Shown: piece by piece, positions 53,801 through 62,340 of the stretch
Numbering within the stretch: position 1 is the first letter of the stretch
Layout of the letters: every line of letters begins with the position of its first letter
Assembly: GCA_026397965.1 (NCBI GenBank)
Contig: JAPLTU010000039.1
Coordinates: forward strand, 165,001 to 229,000
From: Verrucomicrobiota bacterium
GTDB lineage: Bacteria; Verrucomicrobiota; Verrucomicrobiia; Opitutales; UBA953
Length of the DNA stretch: 64,000 nt
Reading direction: 5' to 3'
Translations under genes and position numbers: made by a program
The notes under the pieces: generated by a model
The model's input: the letters and a program-made list of their open reading frames with translations, nothing else
Told to the model about the DNA's origin: nothing
The model's database searches: none

Positions 53801-54638
53801 CCAATTCGGCTCGCCGTACGCGCGTATCAAGCAGGGCGGCTTCGCGGCTACGCAGGCCATCGCTCAACGCCTCTACCTCGGATCCACACTGTGCGGCGTC
53901 CGCTTCCAGGGTCGTGATCTGCGTCCGACGATCACCAAACTGCTTGGCCTGCCAAGCGAGGTCGAGGTGCGTAAAACGATGCCGCAAGCGGCGGTAACGC
54001 AAAGCCTTAGCGGCCTGGCGGCGAAGGCTGGCGATCTGACGGCCGACTTCGCTAACGACGTCGGTGATCCGCGCCAGGTTAGCGTCAACGCCTGACAACT
54101 TGTTCAACGCTTCCCGCCGTTGCACCTTATAGCGAGTGATGCCGGCCGCTTCTTCGAAAAGATAACGGCGCTCCGCCGGATTAGCCGAGAGAATCTGGTC
54201 GATTTGTCCCTGCACCATGAACGAATAGGACATCCGTCCGATCCCCGTATCCATGAAGAGCCGGTGAATATCCTTCAGCCGGGACGGCTTGCCATTAATA
54301 AAATAGTCGCTGGTTCCCTCGCGATGGATGCGACGCATCACGGAGACCTCGGCAAACTGCGTTCCGAGTTCCTTCTCACAATCCGCAAAAATCAGTTCGA
54401 CTTCGCACTGGGGCAGCGGCTTACGCTTATCCGTGCCGGCGAAGATGACATCCTGCATGCTGGCTCCTCGGAGCGACTTGGCGCTTTGCTCGCCGAGCAC
54501 CCAGCGGATTGCGTCCACGATGTTCGACTTGCCGCAGCCGTTAGGTCCAACGACAGCCGTGACGCCGGGACGGAGCTCAATACGGGTCCGGTCGGCGAAG
54601 CTTTTGAATCCGTTGACGACGATTTCCTTGAGGTACAT
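50886..54638 (-). CDS. smc: chromosome segregation protein SMC
   Basis: 1250 residues from the ATG at 54638 (MYLKEIVVNGFKSFADRT). Walker A GPNGCGKSNIVDAIRWVLGE is at the N-terminus, two long coiled coils flank a hinge (about 515-680, divergent in sequence), and the ABC signature LLSGGQRTMTALALLFA and Walker B CVLDELDAPLDD close it. SMC dimers with ScpAB organise and segregate the chromosome; no scpA or scpB is here. It heads an smc-htrA-unknown transcription unit and diverges from rpsU across 152 bases. Confidence 0.95.
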   Translation of the reverse strand: MYLKEIVVNGFKSFADRTRIELRPGVTAVVGPNGCGKSNIVDAIRWVLGEQSAKSLRGASMQDVIFAGTDKRKPLPQCEVELIFADCEKELGTQFAEVSVMRRIHREGTSDYFINGKPSRLKDIHRLFMDTGIGRMSYSFMVQGQIDQILSANPAERRYLFEEAAGITRYKVQRREALNKLSGVDANLARITDVVSEVGRQIASLRRQAAKALRYRRLRHRFTHLDLAWQAKQFGDRRTQITTLEADAAQCGSEVEALSDGLRSREAALLDTRVRRAELAEQVQQAQQALFEVRTTRENAEAEARTADLRADDLTTRLVDIRREGQEAEQAIAEYEMRLRGSSDAKSTATGSVTATDAAYRDKTSQVEAAAKFLVESENRLRRARQDILIAEGEMTRARGDVTNLEIDLRGYQARHVDVSASVSQAMVEREGHDRRVADCGQVVTGRHGELQAARAAEQEAVEKGKALLTDFRALQQTISEQDRSVAKLSAQLGLLEQMQSRLEGFSEAAKAVLRGELSEAMPAGKAAALADLVTVTDISAAAALENILGAASEAVALDNADFLPGIVAKMAERQLGRAVFQVEAPPAFQSGSAAPSWLRPAGSAVQPKSATHARLVSNLFDGCYVCPTLGDFIAWWRSNPSFEFFLVATTEGDLIDRRGLVYAGRPRKVSSSAGSGVFSRESEIRSVRAKLEAENDQLTTLNERALGLQSNMDANEVEVGTRRGATQFAAQELSVAQADERAARQTLVAADERIARDQRQLNELESAKAEAVMRRDRAQGTLSTKDTQVAELRTAIATGETDVESARTETEVRRNALGEVRLSLAEQRQRLELVGRELADLESRRAEASARLASRRTEAQQNDCQIGELRTQSVAARELSGRLAGEIETRSVSLAQTRGELAEKDALLETDDRVLSVDREKLRVVDMRLKSLEVTLAEQNSQCGFIIEKVQSEHQLDVSSVDWRLQLWLADGEPDGIASFDDLEEPEEEGTRPVRKAPIRQGEPTEDELTVLGATDWPPLVREIAELRERMSGMGSINLVAVEEYSSLRDRHDFLTKQSDDLWKAKEELSKAIEELNQTSLKLFTDTFEQVRKNFKFTFDRLFVGGTADLQMVQAEDPLENGIEIIAQPPGTKLRGILLLSGGQRTMTALALLFAIYMVKPSPLCVLDELDAPLDDTNVGRFTDIIREFTRYSQFLIITHNKRTVSTADAIFGATMQEKGVTRLFSMRFNKDRDEAEPTQPGGGFTMAR

Positions 54639-54743
54639 CGAGGGGTGAAATAGCACGATTGCCCTCCCCTACCCCCGCCGCAAGCGTCTTGTGCCCCTAT
54701 TAAGGGGGCAGTTATTCACGATGCTGAATCTTAGGATTCGGGG

Positions 54744-54770
54744 TTGACGAGACGGCTCCCCCCTTATTCT
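54744..54770 (+). promoter_or_regulatory. candidate rpsU promoter
   Basis: TTGACG (54744-54749) and TATTCT (54765-54770) are separated by 15 bases, about 20 bases before the rpsU ATG. Both boxes are fair but the spacing is short. Confidence 0.4.
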
Positions 54771-54790
54771 TTCGACCCTCTAACGCCAAC

Positions 54791-54991
54791 ATGTCCGTAG
54801 AAATCAAGATTCGCAAAGGTGAGACTGTCGATAAGGCTCTCCGCCGCTTAAAGAAGAAGATCGACCGCGAGGGGATCATCAAGGATGCCCGTGCCAAGCG
54901 CGGCTTCGAAAAGCCTGCTGAGCGCCGTCGTCGCAAGAAGAAGGTCAAGAACTTCAACGCCTACCTGCGTAAGAAGTGGGATAACGTATAA
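54791..54991 (+). CDS. rpsU: 30S ribosomal protein bS21
   Basis: 66 residues, very basic. VEIKIRKGETVDKALRRLKK and REGIIKDARAKRGFEKPAER are diagnostic for bS21, followed by a long basic stretch. bS21 sits near the anti-Shine-Dalgarno end of 16S rRNA, which is of interest since genes here mostly lack Shine-Dalgarno sequences; rpsU itself also lacks one. It has its own promoter candidate and terminator. Confidence 0.95.
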   Translation: MSVEIKIRKGETVDKALRRLKKKIDREGIIKDARAKRGFEKPAERRRRKKKVKNFNAYLRKKWDNV

Positions 54992-55011
54992 CCCCCCTTC
55001 AACTGCTACCC

Positions 55012-55041
55012 AAAGACCCGTCACCGTGACGGGTCTTTTGT
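55012..55041 (+). terminator. rho-independent terminator after rpsU
   Basis: AAGACCCGTCA (from 55013) pairs with TGACGGGTCTT around CCG, followed by TTTGTTT. Confidence 0.9.
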
Positions 55042-55074
55042 TTGGGGAGGGCCCCGGGTGCTACAGGAACAAAA

Positions 55075-55101
55075 AGGGCCGAACCCGGAGGCTCGGCCCT
55101 T
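55075..55101 (-). terminator. rho-independent terminator after glnN
   Basis: On the minus strand AAAGGGCCGAGC pairs with GGTTCGGCCCTTT across a short loop, followed by TTTTGTT. It closes the glutamine synthetase gene and also presents a run of T in the plus direction, so it may act both ways. Confidence 0.85.
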
Positions 55102-55125
55102 TCGTAAGACTAAGCCAATTCAGGC

Positions 55126-57282
55126 TTAGCGGATGAACAAGAGTTCCTGGTAGGATGGTAACGGCCAATATTCATCGGCCACAATCTCTTCGAGCGCATC
55201 AGCCGCAGCACGAACCTTCAACATGGCAGGGAGAACCTTATCGCAAGAATGCTTGGCCTGAGCGTGCGTATCGGACTTCGACACTTCGCGGGCGGCATCA
55301 AGTGCTCCCAGGGCGTCGTGCAGGTCGTCAGCGAGCCCGATCACTTCTTTGCGCAATTTGCCGCCAGATTTGGTCTTTTCAACCGGGGTCAGATCAGCGG
55401 CGAACTTAAGTGCAGCTGGCAAGAGCAACGTCCGGCCGATCTCGGAGACGAGCTTCGATTCGGTGTTCACCGTGAGCACATAGGAATGCGTGTAGATTTC
55501 TTCGCGCGATTCGAGCTCAGCCTTACTGAGAACACCTTGGCGTTCGAAGACATCCACCGTTGATTTAGCAACGATTTCAGGGAGCGCGTCCGGGGTCGTC
55601 CGCAGGTTCTTGAGGCCACGCTTACCAGCTTCTTTATGCCACTCTTCCGAATAGCCGTTCCCGTTGAAGATAATGCGACCATGCTTGGTCAGGATTTCTT
55701 TGAGGACCGACTGAAGGGCGGTGTTGAAGTTACTGTTCTTCTTGATGGCTACCGCTAATTCGTCAGCCAACTTATCCAGCGAATCAGCCATGATCGTGTT
55801 GAGGACGGTCAAGGGACCAGCGACCGAGAAGGAGGAGCCAACGGCGCGGAATTCGAACTTATTACCCGTAAAGGCAAAAGGACTCGTCCGATTACGGTCA
55901 CCAGCGTCTTTCGGCAAGACGGGCAACGTATCGACACCCAAGGTCATATGACCACCCTTACGCGAGGAAGAGGCGGAGCCACTCTTCTTCACCTGCTCGA
56001 TGACTTCATTGAGCATATCGCCCAAGTAAATCGAGATAATGGCCGGAGGGGCTTCATTCGCACCTAAGCGGTGGTCGTTACCAGCGGAAGCCACCGAAGC
56101 ACGGAGCAAGCCCTGGTGTAGATCAACCGCACGGACGACAGCGGTACAGAAAGTAAGGAACTGTGCATTGTCGTGCGGGTCGTTGCCTGGTTCGAGCAAA
56201 TTGCCCACGCCAGCACCACCGATGGACCAATTGACGTGCTTGCCGGAACCATTGACGCCGGCGAAAGGCTTTTCGGCCATGAGGCAAACGAAACCATGCT
56301 GCGCAGCGACCCGCTTCAGGAGCGTCATCGTGAGCATCTGGTGGTCGTGCGCGACGTTCGCAGATTCGTAAATCGGAGCCACTTCGAATTGCGCGGGAGC
56401 TACTTCGTTGTGTCGCGTCTTGATAGGGATACCTAGTTTGAAGCACTCGCGCTCGGTCTCCATCATGCAAGCAAGGACGCGATCAGGAATCGTACCGAAG
56501 TATTGATCTTCGAACTCTTGACCCTTGGCCGGCTTCGCACCGAAGAGTGCGCGTCCGCACGTGTAAATATCTGGGCGGAGATGATAGAGACGGGAATCGA
56601 TCAGGAAGTACTCCTGCTCCGGGCCGCATGAAGCACTGATGAAGCCGTGTTTCTTGCCAAAAAGAGCGAGAACGCGAGTGGCAGCCTTATTGACGGCAGC
56701 CATGGAGCGGAGTAGCGGGGTCTTCTTGTCGAGGGCCTCACCCTTCCACGATACGAACACCGTAGGGATGCAGAGCGTCGAACCATTTTCGCTGTCGAAG
56801 ATGTAAGCGGGCGAGGTGACATCCCAGGCCGTGTAGCCGCGCGCTTCGAACGTGGAACGCAGACCACCGTTCGGGAAGGAGGATGCGTCAGGCTCGGCTT
56901 GCACGAGGGCCTTGCCGGAGAACTGGGCGAGCGTACCCGCGCCGTTTGGCTCAAAGAAAGTGTCGTGCTTCTCCGCCGTCGAACCCGTGAGTGGGTAGAA
57001 CACGTGGGCGTAGTGTGTCGCTCCGCGCTCAAGCGCCCAATCCTTGATTGCGGCCGCGACGATGTCAGCGGAAGCACCATCGAGCTTGGTACCGGACTCG
57101 ATATTGGCCTTAAGGGACTTGAAGACATCCTTCGGCAGGCGCTTCTCCATCTTCTCTAACGAGAAAACATTCTGACCGAAGATGACATCGATCTTCTCGT
57201 TACGGAAGTCGAACGTGCCCTTCAGGCGAGGCTGGGAGGCGATCGCCGAGATGGCGTCGCGTCGTGCTGGGTTTGTGCTCAT
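55126..57282 (-). CDS. glnN: glutamine synthetase type III (GlnN)
   Basis: 718 residues, the size of group III enzymes rather than the ~470 of GSI. The N-terminal [20 protein letters not shown] and later [30 protein letters not shown] and [16 protein letters not shown] are typical GSIII blocks, including metal and ATP ligands. It makes glutamine from glutamate and ammonia. A sigma-54-type promoter lies 49-62 bases upstream, which suggests nitrogen-responsive expression; no ntrBC or glnK is in the window. Confidence 0.95.
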   Translation of the reverse strand: MSTNPARRDAISAIASQPRLKGTFDFRNEKIDVIFGQNVFSLEKMEKRLPKDVFKSLKANIESGTKLDGASADIVAAAIKDWALERGATHYAHVFYPLTGSTAEKHDTFFEPNGAGTLAQFSGKALVQAEPDASSFPNGGLRSTFEARGYTAWDVTSPAYIFDSENGSTLCIPTVFVSWKGEALDKKTPLLRSMAAVNKAATRVLALFGKKHGFISASCGPEQEYFLIDSRLYHLRPDIYTCGRALFGAKPAKGQEFEDQYFGTIPDRVLACMMETERECFKLGIPIKTRHNEVAPAQFEVAPIYESANVAHDHQMLTMTLLKRVAAQHGFVCLMAEKPFAGVNGSGKHVNWSIGGAGVGNLLEPGNDPHDNAQFLTFCTAVVRAVDLHQGLLRASVASAGNDHRLGANEAPPAIISIYLGDMLNEVIEQVKKSGSASSSRKGGHMTLGVDTLPVLPKDAGDRNRTSPFAFTGNKFEFRAVGSSFSVAGPLTVLNTIMADSLDKLADELAVAIKKNSNFNTALQSVLKEILTKHGRIIFNGNGYSEEWHKEAGKRGLKNLRTTPDALPEIVAKSTVDVFERQGVLSKAELESREEIYTHSYVLTVNTESKLVSEIGRTLLLPAALKFAADLTPVEKTKSGGKLRKEVIGLADDLHDALGALDAAREVSKSDTHAQAKHSCDKVLPAMLKVRAAADALEEIVADEYWPLPSYQELLFIR

Positions 57283-57330
57283 TTTGGATTGGGGGATTGA
57301 TGAAAATTAAACTTTAACACCTCTTGAAAA

Positions 57331-57345
57331 GCACCCTGTGTGCCA
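57331..57345 (-). promoter_or_regulatory. sigma-54-type promoter of glnN
   Basis: On the minus strand TGGCACACAGGGTGCTTTT has GG (57344-57343) and GC (57332-57331) exactly 10 bases apart with TGGCAC intact, as in -24/-12 promoters. The expected start is near 57319, leaving about 37 bases of leader before the ATG. Confidence 0.7.
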
Positions 57346-57378
57346 CGCTTCAATAGGTAACAATTAACAGGTTAAGTA

Positions 57379-57394
57379 TGCCTAATTTTAGGCA
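57379..57394. promoter_or_regulatory. palindrome upstream of the glnN sigma-54 promoter
   Basis: TGCCTAATTTTAGGCA is a perfect inverted repeat (TGCCTAA/TTAGGCA) about 42 bases upstream of the -24 box. It recalls NtrC-type sites (TGC...GCA). An imperfect second copy (ATGCTTAAAT-like, followed by the same ATACTTA) lies about 20 bases further up. Binding protein unknown. Confidence 0.55.
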
Positions 57395-57425
57395 TTAAGT
57401 ATAAATTTAAGCATTTTAGGGGTGT

Positions 57426-58433
57426 CTACTTCAAGGCATACACAATTCTGGCGAAATAGGCCGTATCAAGTGAGACCTGGGCGGGCAAGGGATGCCCTCT
57501 GAAATCATTAGATAACCCTATTTTAAGGGAAAGCGGCCCCTCCCGGCGCATGATGTTAAGCGAGGATTCGTGGCGGATGTAGTAATTCGCGGAATCACTG
57601 AACGAAGGGACGATGGAAATCGAAGAATCCAAGGCCGCCCAGCCGAGCTCCCGATGAAGAATCAGGCCCAAGTCAGCCGACGGGGTCGAGAGGCTCGGCT
57701 GCCCGACGATCGAATAATTCTCGTATCGATGGGCGAGTCCCAAACGGGCATCCCATTTGCCGGAGGCATCCGTGAATAGCCGCAAGCCGATGCCGCCCGC
57801 GTTAACCGATAATAAATCCACCATCCGCGCCTTGTCATAACCGGTGTCGGTCCGGACATACCAGAAGACGACCCCCGTGGGATTAGTCTCATAAGATAAA
57901 TTAACATGCAGATCATTGGCGGACGTCTGATTTCCCGACTTGGCCTCGGTGGCCCGGACGCTACCGATGATCGTATCCTGCGGAGTGATGCCCTTGGCGA
58001 GAAAGCCGATACTGATTCCAGACCCTTCCGTCACTCCTGACCGGCCGGATAAATCAAGGTCGGCCAGCATCGTCCATTTGCGGGCGTTGAGGATATCAGC
58101 GGGGCGGGCATCGGCATCGCGCCAAAGTTCCAAGCGGGCATCGAACGGGATTGTCTCCGGACCGCCTGTACTTGCTGCTCGCTGGGCGGCCGCCGAGGCC
58201 ATGCCACGCTGGACCGTCCCCCCGCCGCTCAGGATAACCGCAGAGTCCGTATTAAAAGATTCTACCGACGTAATTGGGATGCGCTGAATCGCCGGGCTCA
58301 GCTTAGGGACGAAGACTTCCATGAAGCCACCCGCGATGCGTTCAATCTTACCATGCAAGAAGGTGCCATCCGTCAGCGTGACGGTATCGGCCCAGAGGCC
58401 TAACGGGAGAAGCAGTAAAAGCGCTAACCGCAT
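57426..58433 (-). CDS. DUF481-type outer-membrane protein (YdiY-like)
   Basis: 335 residues from the ATG at 58433 (MRLALLLLLPLGLWA, signal peptide); the longer open frame overlaps the neighbouring gene and is spurious. A short N-terminal module (VTLTDGTFLHGKIERI) precedes a beta-barrel domain with many aromatic-flanked strands (FWYVRTDTGYDKARM, AHRYENYSIVG), ending in LK after FARIVYA. DUF481 proteins are outer-membrane barrels linked to stress but of unknown transport. It diverges from the PPOX-like gene with about 70 bases between the starts. Confidence 0.82.
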   Translation of the reverse strand: MRLALLLLLPLGLWADTVTLTDGTFLHGKIERIAGGFMEVFVPKLSPAIQRIPITSVESFNTDSAVILSGGGTVQRGMASAAAQRAASTGGPETIPFDARLELWRDADARPADILNARKWTMLADLDLSGRSGVTEGSGISIGFLAKGITPQDTIIGSVRATEAKSGNQTSANDLHVNLSYETNPTGVVFWYVRTDTGYDKARMVDLLSVNAGGIGLRLFTDASGKWDARLGLAHRYENYSIVGQPSLSTPSADLGLILHRELGWAALDSSISIVPSFSDSANYYIRHESSLNIMRREGPLSLKIGLSNDFRGHPLPAQVSLDTAYFARIVYALK

Positions 58434-58502
58434 AACATCCCCTATGACATGACGAAAGACCGAGGGTTGCCAATCCCGAGATTTGAGGTTAAGGTAATTT
58501 CC

Positions 58503-59846
58503 ATGGAGCTCGATGCGGTCATCCTTGGCGCCGGCCCAGCGGGTCTCGCGGTGGCACATCGGATGGTCCGCGCCGGGGCCAAAGTTAAGGTGATTGAACC
58601 CTCGCACCGATGCGGCGGGGCGATTCGTACGGTAAAGGAGGCCGGCTGGCTGGTTGAGACGGGCCCTAATACCCTGCAAATCGAAGGGGAAGCCGACCGG
58701 TCCTTGCTCCGAAATTACGGACTTGAGGACTGCCTGCAGGAAGCGGACCCCCATTCAGCCCAACGCTTCATTTACGCCCACGGACAGTTGCACGGACTCA
58801 AAGCTAACCCGTTAAGTTTATTTAAATCCGACCTACTGAGCTGGAGCGGTAAACTGAGATTACTCACAGAAATATTCCGCTTTCGGGGCGGCCATGAAGG
58901 TGAAACGGTTTATGCCTTCGCGGCTCGTCGCTTCGGCGCGGAAGCCGCCCAACTGCTCATGGATCCCGTGGTCTCGGGCGTTCAGGCGGGCGACCCTCAC
59001 CGGTTGGTCATGAAGAATTGTTTTCCTGGTATCCATACGCTCGAGGAAAAGCACCGCTCAATTATTCTCGGTTTAATCAAGAACAAGGGGGCGGATCGTC
59101 GTATCGTCGGCTTCCCCGCCGGCATGCAGCAACTCGCCGATGCGATGGCTGAGCCTCTAAGAAGCGACGGACTCGAGCTGAATTCAATGGCGACCTTGAT
59201 TCGTCGCGATACCCAAGGATGGAATATCGCATGGCGCAACGCCGAGGGGGTTGAAATCGGCGCCCGCGCCCGCCATCTCGTAGTCACCGCTCCGCACTGG
59301 CAATGGCCCTCCCTGCCCTTTGACGAAAGTTTACGACCCACGTTCCGAGAGTGGGAGCGAACCGAAGCACCCCCCGTGACTGTGGTTGTTCGTGGTTACG
59401 ACCGAGCTGCCATCCGGCACCCGCTGAATGGGTTTGGTTATTTAACTCCGGGCAGCGAAAATCGTAATGTCTTGGGATGCCTTTTCCCGACCTCCGTCTT
59501 GCCGCAACGCGCACCAACAGGGAAAGTCTTGTTGTGCTGCTTCATCGGCGGAGCGCGTCATCCTGCTCTGGCCCGCAAGAACGACGAGGAGTTGCGAGCC
59601 ATCGTGGATGGCGAACTTGCGGAAACACTCGGCGCAACAGGAGCACCGGAAAAAGAATGGATTCAGCGCTGGGATCGGGCTATTCCACAATATGGCGCCG
59701 ATCAAACCCGGAGAGAAGCCGCCTTAACCCAAGCTGAATCCGCCCACCCGGGACTCCATTTCCACGGATCATTCCGCGGCGGCGTTGCCTTGATGCAAGT
59801 CATCCGGAGCGGCGATGAGCTCGGTCGAGCCTTGGCTAAAGGTTAA
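58503..59846 (+). CDS. protoporphyrinogen-oxidase-like FAD amine oxidase
   Basis: 447 residues from the ATG at 58503 (MELDAVILGAGPAGLAVAHR). The GxGxxG loop, the Glu that closes the adenosine site (VIEPSHRCGGAIRT) and WLVETGPNTLQ match oxygen-dependent PPOX (HemY/HemG of the PPO type). The C-terminal FRGGVALMQVIRSGDEL aligns with the FAD-binding tail GVALPD/ sigma. It would oxidise protoporphyrinogen IX during haem synthesis; no other hem gene is here, so a related desaturase is possible. It starts far enough downstream to leave 70 bases for a shared divergent promoter. Confidence 0.78.
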   Translation: MELDAVILGAGPAGLAVAHRMVRAGAKVKVIEPSHRCGGAIRTVKEAGWLVETGPNTLQIEGEADRSLLRNYGLEDCLQEADPHSAQRFIYAHGQLHGLKANPLSLFKSDLLSWSGKLRLLTEIFRFRGGHEGETVYAFAARRFGAEAAQLLMDPVVSGVQAGDPHRLVMKNCFPGIHTLEEKHRSIILGLIKNKGADRRIVGFPAGMQQLADAMAEPLRSDGLELNSMATLIRRDTQGWNIAWRNAEGVEIGARARHLVVTAPHWQWPSLPFDESLRPTFREWERTEAPPVTVVVRGYDRAAIRHPLNGFGYLTPGSENRNVLGCLFPTSVLPQRAPTGKVLLCCFIGGARHPALARKNDEELRAIVDGELAETLGATGAPEKEWIQRWDRAIPQYGADQTRREAALTQAESAHPGLHFHGSFRGGVALMQVIRSGDELGRALAKG

Positions 59847-61189
59847 GCCTTCAACCGCTCGGAATCCGGGTCAGGTAGGCCCCGGACGACCCAAATCGCG
59901 GGCACCATCAGCAACGCACCGCCGATGTAGACCCAGAAGTGGGAGCCGAAGTGGAAATAGAGCAGCGCAGCGGTGACGGGGCCGATGACGCGCGCCAGTG
60001 AGCCGGCCGAGCGCAGGATACCGAGATTACGGCCCTGCTCGGAAGCATCCGAGTAGAGCGAGACGAGTGCCGACACGCTCGGGAGGATCAGGCCCGTCGC
60101 AAAGGAGATCAGGCCGAGCCCAAGATAGAAGATCGTCTCGGCGCCATCGCCGGCGGCGGCGGGCGTCGGCGGAATCCAGGCGACCACGAAAAAGGCGACG
60201 GAGGCAATCAGCATCCCCAGCATGATGACCTTGCGCTGCCCCAGTCGCTTGACGAGCTGACGGGCGAGGCCTTGGGCGAAGATCATGCAGGCGCCGTTGA
60301 AAAGGAAGAGCCACGCATTGTCGCGCGGACTGTAGACGAACAGCGCGAAGGTCAGAAACACGATTGTGTTCTCCATGCCGGTGAAGGCGACTTGGTAAAC
60401 GAGGTTGGCGAATGAAGTGCGACGGACGGCGGCAGAGCGGACCGTGGCGAGGTCGAAGACCGAGGGCCGCTTGGCGTCAGCCCTAGCTCGACGCTCCGGC
60501 GCCAAGGTCTCCGGGAAGAATTTTAAGACTAATAAGAAATTCAGGAGCGCCATCGACGCGGCGATGATAGCGGGAACCGAGAAAGGATTGAGCCCGAAGG
60601 AACCGGCGGCCGGCCCGAGGACGAACTGGACGGACGACGCCAGGCCGCCGATGACGGGACCGAAGACGAAGCCCAGGCCGATGGCGATGCCGACCACGGC
60701 CATGCCCTTCGTCCGCTCTTTCTCATCAGTGATATCCGCAGCAGCAGCGCTGGCGACGGCGATGTTGCCTGCCATCATGCCCGAGACGAGCCGCGTCACG
60801 ACCACGACCCAGAATTGGGCGGCGAAGATCCAGAGAAGATAGGAGAGGGCGTTGCCGGCCAAAGTGATGGTCAGGATACGACGGCGTCCCAGCTGATCGG
60901 ACAATGCGCCCCAGATCGGCGAGAAGATAAATTGTAGCAAGGAATACAGGGTGCTCAGCAAACCACCAAAGAGGACCGTCTTTTTGAAGACCGTGTCGCC
61001 ACCCATCCATTCGGCAGCGGAATTCAGGGAGCCAATCAGCGTGCCAGCGGAGCCTTCAGTCCGAATATAGTGGTCGAGCAAATGGGGGAACAGCGGGATG
61101 ATGATACTGAAGCCGACGATATCCATGAATACCGTGAGGAAGATTAGCCCAAGGACTCGACGCTGGGGTTGCATGGCAGGGGCTGACAT
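59843..61189 (-). CDS. MFS transporter (tetracycline-resistance-like family)
   Basis: 448 residues from the ATG at 61189 (MSAPAMQPQRRVLGLIF). A TTG at 61228 and an ATG at 61219 open the same frame. Twelve hydrophobic segments are evident. The motif GFSIIIPLFPHLL in helix 1 and GALSDQLGRRRIL between helices 2 and 3 are standard for the TetA/DHA1 group, and an inserted loop after helix 1 (about 40-65) is longer than usual. The substrate is unknown; proton-driven efflux is the likely activity. It overlaps the PPOX-like gene by 4 bases tail to tail. Confidence 0.85.
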   Translation of the reverse strand: MSAPAMQPQRRVLGLIFLTVFMDIVGFSIIIPLFPHLLDHYIRTEGSAGTLIGSLNSAAEWMGGDTVFKKTVLFGGLLSTLYSLLQFIFSPIWGALSDQLGRRRILTITLAGNALSYLLWIFAAQFWVVVVTRLVSGMMAGNIAVASAAAADITDEKERTKGMAVVGIAIGLGFVFGPVIGGLASSVQFVLGPAAGSFGLNPFSVPAIIAASMALLNFLLVLKFFPETLAPERRARADAKRPSVFDLATVRSAAVRRTSFANLVYQVAFTGMENTIVFLTFALFVYSPRDNAWLFLFNGACMIFAQGLARQLVKRLGQRKVIMLGMLIASVAFFVVAWIPPTPAAAGDGAETIFYLGLGLISFATGLILPSVSALVSLYSDASEQGRNLGILRSAGSLARVIGPVTAALLYFHFGSHFWVYIGGALLMVPAIWVVRGLPDPDSERLKA

Positions 61190-61271
61190 GCTGGCGAAGA
61201 TGGAGCCGTTTCGCCCCATCGCAAACAAAACAGCGGCTTGCCGTGCATGAAAAATCGGAGATAATGGTCAG

Positions 61272-62276
61272 ATGCGTCGAACTTTCACCACCCTCCTGCT
61301 GCTCAGCCTAGGGCTGGTGGAGTCCATTGCGGCCACCGATCCCAAACTGTTACTCATCGAGCAGACGTTATCGGGGTTCAGCGATCGCGAGTATGCGGCC
61401 GCGGTTGAGCGCACCCTTGGGGAATACGAAATCCGGACTGGTTTAAACCTTCATCCCGGTCTGCTCAAAAAATGCGGTCTAAAGATTTCCTCAGATTCAG
61501 GCATTGGCCTGGCAACCCCCAAGCCGCTGGTCAGAGCCCTAACAGTCTCTCTGATGAAACGCGGCTTTAATCAGAAGGCCATCACACTATGCGATGCGCG
61601 CCAAGAGAGCTTACGCCAAGCCGGATTTCTCCCCGCCCTTTCAACTGGCGAACAAGACTTTGAGGGCTTCCCGGTGGCCGCCTGGGAACAACTCGCCCCA
61701 GGCTGGGCCAGCGAGAAAAGTCTGTGCTACGAGAATCAGGTGCTACCCCGACAAGGTTCGCAGATCGTCCCATGGGGAGACCCTCGCGTTAGCATTCTAC
61801 CAAAGACGCTTATCGATGAGGTCGACTTCTGGATCAACCTCCCCGTGTTGAGCGACGGCAAGGCGCTGGGCGTACACGGCGCGCTGGCCTCGGCATCGAT
61901 TGGCAACATCGCCAACGGCGAACGCTTTCTTGATAACCCCTTTAACGCCTCCAAGGTCGCGGTTGAAGTCTGTGCGATTCCTAAATTGGCGAACAAAAAT
62001 CTGCTTACCATATTATCGCTCGAGCGCTTCCAAGTCTTAGGAGGGCCCAACTTTGACGCCAGCTGGTGTCGCTCGGAAAAATCACTCCTGACGAGCGCCA
62101 ACCCCGTGATTATCGACTTCATCGGCCTGCAGAAAATCAACTCTGGGCGGACCGCAAGCAACGTGGCCGCCATCCATCCGGAACCACCCATCTTCACCGC
62201 GGCGAACGCTGGTGAAATTCGCCTCGGGACCTGCCGGCCGTCTGACATCACACTCATCCGACTGCCAGCGCCCTAA
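61272..62276 (+). CDS. secreted DUF362-like protein
   Basis: 334 residues with a signal peptide (MRRTFTTLLLLSLGLVESIAA). The middle and end resemble DUF362: FWINLPVLSDGKALGVHGAL (the INVPVLKDH-type block), ERFLDNPFNASKVAVEV, LGGPNFDASW and SANPVIIDFIGLQKIN. DUF362 proteins are often found with ferredoxin domains or twin-arginine signals; here no cysteine cluster is present. Function unknown. It shares a bidirectional terminator with mdh. Confidence 0.75.
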   Translation: MRRTFTTLLLLSLGLVESIAATDPKLLLIEQTLSGFSDREYAAAVERTLGEYEIRTGLNLHPGLLKKCGLKISSDSGIGLATPKPLVRALTVSLMKRGFNQKAITLCDARQESLRQAGFLPALSTGEQDFEGFPVAAWEQLAPGWASEKSLCYENQVLPRQGSQIVPWGDPRVSILPKTLIDEVDFWINLPVLSDGKALGVHGALASASIGNIANGERFLDNPFNASKVAVEVCAIPKLANKNLLTILSLERFQVLGGPNFDASWCRSEKSLLTSANPVIIDFIGLQKINSGRTASNVAAIHPEPPIFTAANAGEIRLGTCRPSDITLIRLPAP

Positions 62277-62293
62277 GCCTGCAATTGTCATCC

Positions 62294-62327
62294 AAAAAAA
62301 GGCGCATCCGGAGATGCGCCTTTTTTG
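62294..62327. terminator. bidirectional rho-independent terminator
   Basis: AAAAAAAGGCGCATC pairs with GATGCGCCTTTTTT around CGGA. It has an A-run before and a T-run after the stem, so it works for the DUF362-like gene and for convergent mdh. Confidence 0.92.
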
Positions 62328-62340
62328 CATCAAGAACCGC

